Positions 27,137 to 35,396 are shown, counted from the stretch's first letter. The stretch is DNA of 64,000 bases from Liquorilactobacillus nagelii DSM 13675 (GCF_019444005.1 NZ_CP049304.1:2423097-2487096), one strand, 5' to 3'. The notes: a model not told the origin generated them from the sequence alone. Translations and numbers: made by a program.

Positions 27137-27148
27137 CTCCATATGGAG
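27137..27148. repeat. 12-bp perfect palindrome before the IS256-type element
   Basis: CTCCATATGGAG, just after a TTGACA at 27130-27135. It lies between the mazEF terminator and the insertion sequence. Function unknown. Confidence 0.35.
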
Positions 27149-27208
27149 AAGGTCATCATCCGAGAGTATAAAATAGTTTGTGTAAATGAATAAAAATCCT
27201 ATTGAAAA

Positions 27209-27266
27209 GGGAATCCCTTCCCCATATGATTAAATCGTCAAACCAAACCAAAACGGAGGGATTCCC
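27209..27266 (+). promoter_or_regulatory. Hairpin hiding the transposase ribosome site
   Basis: GGGAATCCCT (27209-27218) is the exact reverse complement of AGGGATTCCC (27257-27266). The second arm contains most of the Shine-Dalgarno GGAGGG (27255-27260) of the transposase ATG at 27268. In long read-through transcripts the stem would block translation, an arrangement known from IS10 and IS50. Confidence 0.65.
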
Positions 27267-27267
27267 C

Positions 27268-28431
27268 ATGGACCAGTTTACCAAAGATTTAACCAAAACT
27301 CTATTATCAAATGGCGATGTTAAAGAACTTTTTCGTCAACAACTCGAAACAGCTATTAATCGAATCTTGCAAGCTGAACTAACCGTTTTGCTTGGTTATG
27401 ATCCTTATGACCGCTGCGGCTTTAATTCGGGCAATTCTTGCAATGGCCAGTATTATCGCTTAATTGACTCTGAATATGGTAAGTTGAAGATTGCTGTGCT
27501 GCGTGACCGTAAGGGCCATTTTCATAACCACCTGCTTCCAGCCTATTCTCGTCGTCAGGACGCTTTAGAAACAACAATCATTCAGCTTTATTCCAAGGGC
27601 GTTACGACCCGTGAAATTGCAGATTTGATTGAAAAAATGTATGGCTCTTATTATTCACCTACTACTGTTTCTAATATCACTGCTCAGGTAACAAAACAGA
27701 TTGAAGCTTTTCATCAACGAGCTATTAAGGCAAACTATGTTTGTCTTTTCTTAGATGCAACTTACCTACCTCTACGTCGTGATTCAGTTCAAAGAGAGGC
27801 AGTCTATATTGCTTTAGGTATTACACCTGTCGGCATCAAAGAAGTTCTTGATTATCGAATCGCTCCAAGTGAAAACGCAGGAGTTTGGTCAGAAATGGCA
27901 GAAGATCTTAAACAACGAGGATTAAAGCAAGTCCAGTTGATCATCGCAGATGGAATGGTTAGTCTGCAGCCGCCATTATTGCACGCTTTCCCGAAAGCCA
28001 AATTCCAAAGATGCCTAGTACATGTTATGCGTAATATTGGTTCGCATGTGCATTTAAAAGATCGTGAAGCAATCTTAAATGATTTTAAAGAACTGCATTC
28101 AGCGACCGATGTAACTGCAGCACACAAGATTTTAAATGATTTTTATGGTGCTTGGGAGAAACTGTATTCTAATCTGATCCAGCAACTTAAATCCATTGAA
28201 AATGAACTCTTAGCTTTCTTGAGCTTTCCTCCTGCTATTCGACCAACAATTTATTCAACCAATATCTTAGAATCACTGAACAAAAGAATTAAACGCAAGA
28301 CCAAACCCAAAGAACAGTTTCCAAACGAAAAATCTTTAGACAATTTTATTGGAGTTCAAGTCATAAGCTACAACGAAAAATACTTCAATCGTAGCCATCG
28401 TGGTTTTGGTCAAGTCAAAGACACGTTATAG
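27268..28431 (+). CDS. IS256-family transposase
   Basis: A 387-residue transposase of the mutator type. The DDE triad is visible: CLFLDATYLPLRRD near residue 160, LIIADGMVSLQ near residue 226 and TNILESLNKRIKR near residue 335. The FQRCLVHVMRNI helix of the family follows the second Asp. The start ATG has GGAGGG at good spacing; a TTG further upstream is open but has no ribosome site. The end GFGQVKDTL matches the usual C-terminus, perhaps missing a few residues. Confidence 0.9.
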   Translation: MDQFTKDLTKTLLSNGDVKELFRQQLETAINRILQAELTVLLGYDPYDRCGFNSGNSCNGQYYRLIDSEYGKLKIAVLRDRKGHFHNHLLPAYSRRQDALETTIIQLYSKGVTTREIADLIEKMYGSYYSPTTVSNITAQVTKQIEAFHQRAIKANYVCLFLDATYLPLRRDSVQREAVYIALGITPVGIKEVLDYRIAPSENAGVWSEMAEDLKQRGLKQVQLIIADGMVSLQPPLLHAFPKAKFQRCLVHVMRNIGSHVHLKDREAILNDFKELHSATDVTAAHKILNDFYGAWEKLYSNLIQQLKSIENELLAFLSFPPAIRPTIYSTNILESLNKRIKRKTKPKEQFPNEKSLDNFIGVQVISYNEKYFNRSHRGFGQVKDTL

Positions 28432-28466
28432 AGAAATAATATAAGTAGGTTTAATTATAGAAAAGA

Positions 28467-28504
28467 AAAAATAAACTCAAAGAGAAAATCTCTGAGTTTA
28501 TTTT
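28467..28504. terminator. Bidirectional terminator
   Basis: A 12-bp perfect stem AAAATAAACTCA / TGAGTTTATTTT with an inner AGAGA/TCTCT stem, lying between the converging IS256 transposase and GPH transporter genes. Confidence 0.75.
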
Positions 28505-28540
28505 GAAAAATTAGATGTAAACTATCTATGGTACTTAGAT

Positions 28541-30019
28541 TTAATGGTTATCTTTGTCTCCGATTTTTCCTTTTTCCCATCTGCCTTCTTGCAGATCAGA
28601 AGCAATTATATCATAGTTGTTATCACTTAATTTATAAAGCTTAACAATGATGAAAGCAGCTACTATTAAGCAAATCCCAGGATAAAGGGTCATTGCTCCT
28701 TTGATTCCCTTTAAGGTTTCAGATGACTGATGAGCATTAGCAATATATCCGGTTAAAGCTAAAACAGAAGCAGTTACTAAAGCGGCAAGAGATTGGGCAA
28801 TTTTACGTGAAAAGTTAAATGCAGCATAAGTGATCGCTTCTTTACGCATTCCAGTATGCCATTCGCCGTAATCAATACAATTTGAAACTAGAGCCCAAGT
28901 AATTCCATTTGGGATAGCTAAAGCAGTGTAGCCAATAGTTACAAGAATGATAAAGGTGACAACATTAGTTGGAATGAAGAAATTTAAAATGTTGGCAGTC
29001 GCTCCAACAATGAAACTAACCATCATCACCGGTTTTTGACCAAATCGCTTTGTTAGAGAAGGAATCATGAAAACACCAACAATTGATGTTCCCATCATAA
29101 TAGCGTTAATAATAGGCTGTAATCCAATGTTATTTAAATTGTATTTAGCATAATAAATCATCATCTGATTATTAGTATTCATTGCAGAGATTGTAAATAA
29201 CTGCATTAAAATTACGGCACCTAAAGGTCCATTAGTAAAGACAACTTTTAAATAGTCTTTAAAGCCTTCACGCTTAGCATTTGCATCTCGGTGCACGTTA
29301 ACATTTTCTTTTGTTCCTAAATAACAAACAGCGAACATTAAAACTCCAGCAATTGCAAAAACTACACTAGCTAGCATGTAACCGTGAGTATCTGTTCGAT
29401 CATTACCAAACATCAACATAAGCGGAATAAATCCAACACCAGCAATAAATTGAGCACCAACAGAGCCAACTTGACGAGTCATTGCCATAAAATTTCGATC
29501 ATCATTATTACGTGACATGACAGAGGCCAGCGATCCATAAGGGTCATTGGTAAATGAGTAAATGAGTCCCCAGATCATATAGGCCGCATAAGCGTAAATA
29601 ATTTTTTGAGTCATGGATAAGCCACTAGGCATCGTAAATGTAACGACTGTCATGATTCCTAAAAGAATGGCAGAAATCATCATGACAGGTCGAAACTTAC
29701 CACGAGGACCAATCTTCTTTCGACCGTCAATAACAGAACCAGCAATTGGATCCATAAAGGCATCAAAGATTTTGGTGAATCCGAAAATTCCTCCCACAAC
29801 TGCCGCTGGTAATCCAGCAGCATCAGTCCAGAAGTTTGTTAAATATGACTGACCTAAGTCAAACATGAAGCCGTTTCCAAAATCTCCGAAACCATAAGAG
29901 ATTTTCTGCGACAAAGGAATGTGTTTATTTAATTCTGGATCGAGAATTTGTTTTCCAATAGATTCTTTTGTTGTAACTTTTTCTGGCGTATTGTTAATAT
30001 GCCCTGAAACGTTGTTCAT
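28541..30019 (-). CDS. GPH-family sugar:cation symporter (copy 2)
   Basis: A 492-residue protein with about 12 hydrophobic segments, related to the transporter at 11502 by family. KISYGFGDFGNGFMFDLGQSY at the start and FTKIFDAFMDPIAGSVIDGRKK near residue 75 are GPH signatures, as is the NCIDYGEWHTGMRKEAITYA motif near residue 375. It probably imports a glycoside or hexuronide. The frame is open 24 codons upstream, but the ATG at 30019 has GGAGGAATT at correct spacing. It stands alone between insertion-sequence debris and an AraC remnant. Operator-like repeats lie upstream. Confidence 0.82.
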   Translation of the reverse strand: MNNVSGHINNTPEKVTTKESIGKQILDPELNKHIPLSQKISYGFGDFGNGFMFDLGQSYLTNFWTDAAGLPAAVVGGIFGFTKIFDAFMDPIAGSVIDGRKKIGPRGKFRPVMMISAILLGIMTVVTFTMPSGLSMTQKIIYAYAAYMIWGLIYSFTNDPYGSLASVMSRNNDDRNFMAMTRQVGSVGAQFIAGVGFIPLMLMFGNDRTDTHGYMLASVVFAIAGVLMFAVCYLGTKENVNVHRDANAKREGFKDYLKVVFTNGPLGAVILMQLFTISAMNTNNQMMIYYAKYNLNNIGLQPIINAIMMGTSIVGVFMIPSLTKRFGQKPVMMVSFIVGATANILNFFIPTNVVTFIILVTIGYTALAIPNGITWALVSNCIDYGEWHTGMRKEAITYAAFNFSRKIAQSLAALVTASVLALTGYIANAHQSSETLKGIKGAMTLYPGICLIVAAFIIVKLYKLSDNNYDIIASDLQEGRWEKGKIGDKDNH

Positions 30020-30513
30020 AATAATTCCTCCCAAATAAGCAAAAATGAATGCGTTAACAAAAAAACAAATATGAAAAAAACTTAAAAGCATAGATTAGTT
30101 GAGTTGATTATTCATAAATATGTTCCGTTTTATGAACACGTTAAAATACATCTTTAACGCTTACATTATAAAGCGGTTCCACCATCTTAGTCAATACTTT
30201 TTTGATAATTTGTGAATTAAATAACTTTATAAACTGCGAAAATTTATTTTTATTGTGTTATTATTGGTAGCTTTTCAAAGCGCTTTAAACGTTAAATAGG
30301 GGTTTTTTGATTGATTGTTGATAATAAATACTATATTAGAAAGTATATAATTTCTTCCTCGACTTTTAAGTTCAGTTATTAACACAGAACTGCAAACTGA
30401 AAATAAAATAATTTTTTTGGTTTATATATAGTTTTCTGTTAACGTGAACAGAAAATGACTTTTAATTTTTAAAAATTGAGTTTGCGTTTTTAAAATTTAA
30501 TAAATACATTTAA
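30020..30513. promoter_or_regulatory. Intergenic control region of the second GPH transporter
   Basis: About 490 bases without a gene. TTCATAAA-N10-TTTATGAA (30111-30136) is an 8-bp inverted repeat. TGTAAGCGTTAAAGA, read on the minus strand (30151-30165), is cre-like with two mismatches. TGTTAACGTGAACA (30437-30450) lies inside the longer inverted repeat TTTTCTGTT-N6-AACAGAAAA and resembles the uronate-locus operators. These suggest sugar-responsive control in both directions. Confidence 0.5.
30437..30450. promoter_or_regulatory. Operator related to the uronate-locus palindromes
   Basis: TGTTAACGTGAACA, flanked symmetrically (arms TTTTCTGTT and AACAGAAAA). It differs from TGTTCACGTGAACA at 15252 by a single base. 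Confidence 0.55.
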
Positions 30514-30705
30514 GTAAAGAAAGTTGAGGAGGCAAAGAAAAGATTTTATTTCGATGGTGAGAAAGTAATTGATGTTTCTTTTAAGCTTTCTTTTAGTGAA
30601 CCAAGTTATTTTTCAAAAATATTTAAAAAAATACAAGGTGAAACACCCGTCCAGTATAAAAAAAGTATTGTATTGGATAAAGAGAAGGCAGGTAGTAAAA
30701 AATGA
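30514..30705 (+). pseudogene. C-terminal fragment of an AraC-family regulator
   Basis: The frame begins after a stop at 30511-30513. It encodes the second helix-turn-helix of an AraC/XylS regulator, with VIDVSFKLSFSEPSYFSKIF followed by KKIQGETPVQYKK. No start codon with a ribosome site and no N-terminal sensor domain are present, so this is a remnant. Its TGA overlaps the ATG of the following metK-like gene (ATGA at 30702-30705), which implies that the intact pair was once translationally coupled. Confidence 0.7.
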
Positions 30706-31856
30706 AAAAGATTGCAGCTGAATCTGTTACAGAAGGTCATCCCGACAAGGTATGTGATCAATTGTCGGATTCTTTGCTGGATGCTTACTTAGAAAAGGAC
30801 CCTAATGCGAAAGTGGCATTAGAGTGTATGATTTCTAAAAATCTTTTGTTAGTTTCTGGCGAAGTTAGCAGTAAGAAAACAATAAATTATGAGGAAGTAA
30901 TTAGAGAAAAATTACTTAAAATTGGCTATGATGATGTGAATAAAGGGTTTGACGCGAAAAAGTGTATGATTGAAGTTAATGTTCGAACTCAATCACCAGA
31001 TATAAGTATTGGCATAAAAAAAGATAATGGTCAGATCGGAGCAGGAGATCAAGGTACGGTTTATGGTTATGCTACATCTGAGACGCCAGATCTTGTTCCA
31101 ATGCCAATTTATTTGGCCAATAAGCTGGCTAAGGTAATTGACAACTATCGACACGAAAATAAATTGCCATATTTAAGGCCTGATGAAAAAACACAGGTTG
31201 TAATATTATATGATAAAAATGACACTCCTATTGGGATTGATAGTATTACATTATCCGTTCAGCATGATCCTCTAGTTTCTGAAGCCCAACTGCGTGACGA
31301 TCTATTTAAAATGGTCATCCAACGAAATATTAACCAATTATTGTTAAAGAACACTAAAATTTTAATAAATCCGACTGGTCGATTTATAATTGGTGGACCT
31401 GAAGCTGATACGGGGGTCACTGGTAGAAAACTTTTGGTTGATACCTATGGTTGCGGCTTTCCTCATGGTTGCGGTGCATTCTCAGGTAAAGATCCAACAA
31501 AAGTTGATCGTTCAGCTGCATACATGGCAAGATTTGTTGCTAAAAACATTGTGGCTTCAAAATTAGCAGCAAAATGTTTGATATCTTTAACATACGTAAT
31601 CGGTCTTGAAAAACCTGTTAACATTAGTTTGAATACTTTTGGAACTGAAAAAATATCTTTAGGATTATTGAGAGAATTTATTTGTAGAATATTTGATTTT
31701 TCACCGAGAGAAATAATCTCGGTTCTTCATTTAAAGCAGCCAATTTACAGTTCCACGGCTGTGTATGGACATTTTAAAGATGGTTATAATTATCCTTGGG
31801 AGTCGACAAAAATAGCAGAGCTTTTAAAAATTCTAATCAAGGTTGATAGGATTTAG
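30702..31856 (+). CDS. metK: Divergent S-adenosylmethionine synthetase
   Basis: A 384-residue methionine adenosyltransferase, normal family length. It makes S-adenosylmethionine from methionine and ATP. Catalytic motifs are kept: EGHPDKVCDQLSD (residues 10-22), GAGDQGTVYGYA near residue 111, GGPEADTGVTGRK near residue 226 and FSGKDPTKVDRSAAY near residue 257. The segment before the last motif reads DTYGCGFPHGCGAF, where the common form is DTYGGxARHGGGAF, so the protein looks divergent. It is likely an accessory paralogue, not the housekeeping enzyme, because it sits in a mobile-element-rich region behind an AraC fragment. The ribosome site GAGAAGGCAGG is weak to moderate. Confidence 0.85.
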   Translation: MKKIAAESVTEGHPDKVCDQLSDSLLDAYLEKDPNAKVALECMISKNLLLVSGEVSSKKTINYEEVIREKLLKIGYDDVNKGFDAKKCMIEVNVRTQSPDISIGIKKDNGQIGAGDQGTVYGYATSETPDLVPMPIYLANKLAKVIDNYRHENKLPYLRPDEKTQVVILYDKNDTPIGIDSITLSVQHDPLVSEAQLRDDLFKMVIQRNINQLLLKNTKILINPTGRFIIGGPEADTGVTGRKLLVDTYGCGFPHGCGAFSGKDPTKVDRSAAYMARFVAKNIVASKLAAKCLISLTYVIGLEKPVNISLNTFGTEKISLGLLREFICRIFDFSPREIISVLHLKQPIYSSTAVYGHFKDGYNYPWESTKIAELLKILIKVDRI

Positions 31857-31976
31857 AGAAGTTTGAAAGCGAAAAATGAAATTTCATTCTTTAAAATTGA
31901 ATAGATGCTTGCATCTAAAGCCTAATTTAAGAATCGTATTGGTGAAGCCATGAAGTCCTCTGAATAGGGAGCTTCT

Positions 31977-33239
31977 TTATTTTACAATTAAAAGAATTCT
32001 GGCATAAAAATGATCCATGTTTTTGAATCCGTAACAGATTCGTTTAATAACTTTGATTTCATTATTGGTAACCTTCTACTGGACCATTTGAAAACGTGGT
32101 TTTGAAACCGTTAATGGTTTCAGCTTGATGTTTACGTAGCGTTCGGCTAGCTTTCTTTATTTGTTCAGGCATCTCAGAAGCTGAATCTAATAAACTATTT
32201 AAAGCTTCAGTATCTTGATGATGAATGACGTATAACAGTTGTTGGTAATAAGTGTGGGCGTTTTTCAATTCATCAGACATAGCTAACAGGCGATCGACAA
32301 CATCTGCATCACATAGTTGTCGTTTTTGAAAATTGATCCGTTTGGAGTAATGTTGGTAGTCTATTTCAGCTGAATCCTTTACTAATAATTTCCAATATCG
32401 TTTAAGCGCACGCCAATCATGAGAACCACCACGGCTTGCTTCATGACTTGAAGTCGAACTGAATTTAAAGCTTGAAAAGTCTGCGCGAAAACATGAAAAT
32501 GATCAGCGATAATAATTGCATTGGTGGAGAGTTCATTAATTAAAGGGCGATACGGAGAGTAAGAATCAACAGTTACTGTTTTAACCGCTTTTCGAGCCTT
32601 AAAAGTATATTTTTAAGAAATAATTTCTAATAAAGTTACTGGTTCTCGATCTGATAATATCAATTGCCCGGTGATGGACACTATCCATCACTAGAAGACT
32701 CATACCACTTTTAGCGAATCTTCCTTGACTTGAAATCATCGAAAGCAATGTCAGCAGGCAACCAGTGATAATTAGGCTGGATGTAACTTTTTAGTAAAGC
32801 GCATGACAGTCATGGAAAAGATAGCATATTTATCAGCAATATCTGTTTGAGAAATGTTTTTGCCTAACGCAACGATGGTCCGGTATTTAATTGCATCTGA
32901 AATATATTCTTTAGGCTAAATACCAGTAACTTTAGCAATTTTAGTGATAACTTTGGGACACTCTTTTGATTTAGGGCAGATAAACTTTTGTTTGCGAATA
33001 TAAAGAATATTAGTATCACCGGCCGAGGGCAGGCCAACAGTTTTGGTTAGTTTAAAACCGTTTCGCAACATTTTTTGATGGCAAACGGGACAAAAACAAG
33101 AATAGGTTTGAAGCAGATGAACAAGGTGACCTTTTTGATGGTGATAAAATCCTTCAGAAATATAATGTTCAGCAAATTTAGGGTCAAAAATAAGGTTTGG
33201 ATCTTTAATTCCAAGTAAAAGTCGGGTACAATAATCCAT
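31977..33239 (-). pseudogene. Broken ISL3-family transposase
   Basis: The N-terminal piece (33239-32916) begins MDYCTRLLLGIKDPNLIF and has the zinc-ribbon CFCPVCHQKM and later CPKSKECPK. It ends at a premature stop, after which the frame continues KEYISDAIKYRT. A later piece (32280-32062) has SNGPVEGY near the C-terminus, and after a frameshift KVIKRICYGFKNMDHFY completes the usual ISL3 ending. Several stops and frameshifts lie between, so it is inactive. Confidence 0.8.
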
Positions 33240-33392
33240 AAATTAAACATTTTTTCTATACCCGTGTAGTGACGAGTATATTTTGAAGATGAAGTTAGCG
33301 CTTCGTCTTTTTTTATAGCATAAAGCAAAAATTGGTACTAGGATAGAAAATATTTCTATCAGTACCAAATATTAATAGAACCAAATAAAAGA

Positions 33393-33413
33393 AGTCCCCC
33401 TATTCAGAGGACT
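33393..33413 (-). terminator. Terminator-like hairpin at the ISL3 end
   Basis: On the minus strand AGTCCTC pairs with GGGGGACT over a TGAATA loop (one G-T pair) and is followed by TTCTTTTATTT. It could end transcripts coming from the permease gene. Confidence 0.6.
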
Positions 33414-33560
33414 GTACGTCTCCACCAATATGATTTAGTGGAGATCCGTTTTCTCAACCACGTTCCAGTCTTTTGAAGTAAAACGTTAAAGTTATTAAGT
33501 TGTCGTAGAAACTGCGATGGCCTGAAAGCCTGGTATCGTGGGTCCCAGCTACTTAAAATA
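33414..33560 (-). ncRNA. Candidate structured RNA downstream of the permease
   Basis: On the minus strand, GACTG-GA-ACGT (33470-33460) can pair with ACGT-A-CAGTC (33419-33410), enclosing the 7-bp hairpin TCTCCAC/GTGGAGA (33444-33438 with 33425-33419). Upstream on the same strand a GGCTTTCAGGCC segment can form another small stem. The CAGTC strand is also part of the terminator at 33393-33413, so the two folds exclude each other. It may be an insertion-sequence-derived guide or end RNA, or a regulatory 3' element. No family is asserted. Confidence 0.4.
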
Positions 33561-34952
33561 CTATTTATTTTTTGTCAATATTTTGTCTGGACGTTTGATC
33601 AAAAAGATTAAGGTCATAATTCCTAAGAAAATGAAGCCAATAATAACAGAAATGCGAGTTTCCGGATTAAAAAACATAAAAATTAAAGTTAAGAATAAGC
33701 CAAGTAGAGCAAAGTAATTGCTAAGTGGAGACATCGCTAGTTTAAAGGGATGCCCAGTTAATTCAGCATGCTTTATTTTTCGGAATCTCAGATGACTCAA
33801 CAGAATTACAAACCACGGGACCATTCCTGGCAAGACACTGGAACTATACACCATTACAAAAATATTGGAACTTCCCTTGATTAAATGAGGTAAAACTGCA
33901 TTTAAAATCATACCAATAAAAATACCACAAGAGATGGTTAAAACAGCTAAAACAGGTACACCACGATTAGAAAGCTTAGTAAATTTATCGCTGACCTCAC
34001 GTTTTAAACCAAGGCTATATAACATTCGGCTGGAACTGAAAATTCCGGAATTACAACCAGACATAGCAGCGGTAACTAAAACGAAGTTTATAATGCCGGC
34101 AGCTGCAGTGATTCCAACTCGAGCAAATGTTTCAACGAACGGTGAACCGACTTGATCTAACTTGTCCCAAGGATAGATAGTTACAATTACGAATATTGAT
34201 CCAATATAAAACAATAAGATACGACCGACAATTGATTTGATTGATTTTACAATAGTTGGTTGTGGATCTTTAGCTTCACCAGCAGTAATTCCAATGACTT
34301 CAATTCCCTGGTAGGAAGCAATTACGATTGATAAAGCAAAGATGAATCCTTTGAATCCTCCAGTAAAGAAACCACCATGTGACCAGAGATTAGAGAATCC
34401 CATTGGCTGCCAATGGTTGCCTAATCCTAACAGAATAACCATCGCCCCCAAAATTAGCATAAAGATAATTGTTATAACTTTAATTAGTGCAAACCAAAAT
34501 TCTAATTCTCCATATGCTTTAACAGAAACTAAGTTGGCAATACAAAGGGTAATTACAATAACAGCCCCGGAAATCCAATCAGGCAAGTTGGGCCACCAAT
34601 AATTTAAATACTGCCCGACAGCAATTACTTCACTAATTCCGACAACCAGATATTGGAAAACATTGCTCCAAGCAGTCAGGTAACCGACAACTGGATGTAA
34701 ATATTCACTGCCAAATTTGGCAAAGGAACCGGTGGAAGGGTCTAAGTACAACATTTCCCCCAAAGCACGCATCACAATGTAAAGAATTAGACCAGCTAAA
34801 GCATAATCCAGTAAAACAGAAGGACCAGTCCATTTAATTGTTGAAGCCGAACCCATAAAAAGGCCGACACCGATTGTTCCACCAAGAGCAATCATCTGCA
34901 TTTGGCGTGATGAAAGATCTCGGTTCAGATTTTGATTTTCTTCTTTCTTCAT
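33561..34952 (-). CDS. Amino acid permease, APC superfamily (AAT family)
   Basis: A 463-residue transporter with about 12 membrane helices. RQMQMIALGGTIGVGLFMGSAS near residue 14 is the AAT-family signature, with GPSVLLDYALAGLILYIVMRALGEM after it and the consensus SYQGIEVIGITAGEAKDP near residue 210. It is a proton-coupled amino-acid importer; the substrate is not clear from sequence. The ATG at 34952 has AGGGAG in front. A T-box leader directly upstream means expression responds to an uncharged tRNA, fitting an amino-acid importer. Confidence 0.9.
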   Translation of the reverse strand: MKKEENQNLNRDLSSRQMQMIALGGTIGVGLFMGSASTIKWTGPSVLLDYALAGLILYIVMRALGEMLYLDPSTGSFAKFGSEYLHPVVGYLTAWSNVFQYLVVGISEVIAVGQYLNYWWPNLPDWISGAVIVITLCIANLVSVKAYGELEFWFALIKVITIIFMLILGAMVILLGLGNHWQPMGFSNLWSHGGFFTGGFKGFIFALSIVIASYQGIEVIGITAGEAKDPQPTIVKSIKSIVGRILLFYIGSIFVIVTIYPWDKLDQVGSPFVETFARVGITAAAGIINFVLVTAAMSGCNSGIFSSSRMLYSLGLKREVSDKFTKLSNRGVPVLAVLTISCGIFIGMILNAVLPHLIKGSSNIFVMVYSSSVLPGMVPWFVILLSHLRFRKIKHAELTGHPFKLAMSPLSNYFALLGLFLTLIFMFFNPETRISVIIGFIFLGIMTLIFLIKRPDKILTKNK

Positions 34953-34979
34953 AAGCAACTCCCTGAATAATTTTTAATA

Positions 34980-35234
34980 ACAAAAAAGCGCTCCTGGAAA
35001 AATCCAGGGGCGCTTAATCTAAGCGTGGTACCACCCATTTTCGAACAATAATTTTATTGCTCACACTCAATTTCTGATAACGGCTGCAGCCGGCATTTAT
35101 TTCAGTAATATTCCTAATCAAAATGCATTTTGAAAGGAGTATCTTGAAATGATTTTTAATCAGCTTACACCAAATCTGATCTCGCTAGAAAAATACTTTT
35201 TCAAAACATGTCTTTCAATAAAGCTTATTCTCTA
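34980..35234 (-). promoter_or_regulatory. T-box riboswitch leader of the amino acid permease
   Basis: The minus strand carries the hallmark T-box sequence GGGTGGTACCACG (35024-35036). Directly after it comes a strong terminator, AAGCGCCCCTGGA / TCCAGGAGCGCTT plus T-run (34982-35015). Upstream is a stem I-like hairpin (ATCAG...CTGAT with a GGTGTAAG loop, and a lower stem AGTATTTT/AAGATACT). The T-box motif and terminator stem compete in the usual way. The specifier codon lies between the two stems; TTC or ATC are candidates, and I cannot decide between them. Confidence 0.92.
34982..35015 (-). terminator. T-box terminator hairpin
   Basis: A 13-bp G+C-rich stem with a T run on the minus strand, between the T-box motif and the permease start. 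Confidence 0.9.
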
Positions 35235-35263
35235 ATTGTAATCAAACAACTATTAAAAAACAA
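35235..35263 (-). promoter_or_regulatory. Promoter of the T-box leader
   Basis: On the minus strand TTGTTT (35263-35258), a 17-base spacer and TACAAT (35240-35235), placed just before the T-box leader. Confidence 0.65.
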
Positions 35264-35340
35264 GTAGGATTATAAAAAAATCATAATTTAATTTGTTAAA
35301 TGATGATAAAAGTTTAATAAACATAGTGATTGAACTAAAG

Positions 35341-35374
35341 AAAAATACGAACAACTAAATTGTTCGTATTTTTA
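35341..35374 (-). terminator. Terminator after phosphoketolase
   Basis: A 14-bp perfect stem AAAAATACGAACAA with its complement (35341-35354 and 35360-35373). It can act in both directions between the T-box promoter region and the phosphoketolase gene. Confidence 0.85.
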
Positions 35375-35396
35375 AGTTGCTGCAGTTTATCGCAAT

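Larger units (their letters stand above)
27163..28431 (+). mobile_element. IS256-family insertion sequence, right end not visible
   Basis: It contains an intact-looking IS256-type transposase (27268-28431). The probable left terminal repeat begins near GAGAGTATAAAATAG at 27163. I could not find a matching inverted copy after the transposase: the 40 bases beyond the stop lack any complement of the left end. The element is therefore probably truncated at its 3' side. No target-site duplication could be assigned. Confidence 0.65.
31954..33413 (-). mobile_element. Degenerate ISL3-family insertion sequence
   Basis: The ends are inverted repeats: AGTCCTCTGAATAGGG at 31954-31969 is exactly repeated in inverse orientation at 33398-33413, with similarity continuing inward (CTTCTTT). 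Weaker similarity also continues outward on both sides (ATTGGTG), so the true ends may lie a few tens of bases further out. Length is about 1.46 kb, normal for ISL3. The transposase is broken. I see no flanking direct repeat. Confidence 0.75.

Noticed and set aside
27202..27267. Upstream TTG start for the IS256 transposase
   Set aside because: The extension spans the masking hairpin and has no ribosome site; ATG at 27268 fits the family.
33414..33560. Firm call of a TnpB-type guide RNA or IS605 right end
   Set aside because: The fold is suggestive but no tnpB gene or second copy is in the window; kept only as a candidate structured RNA.
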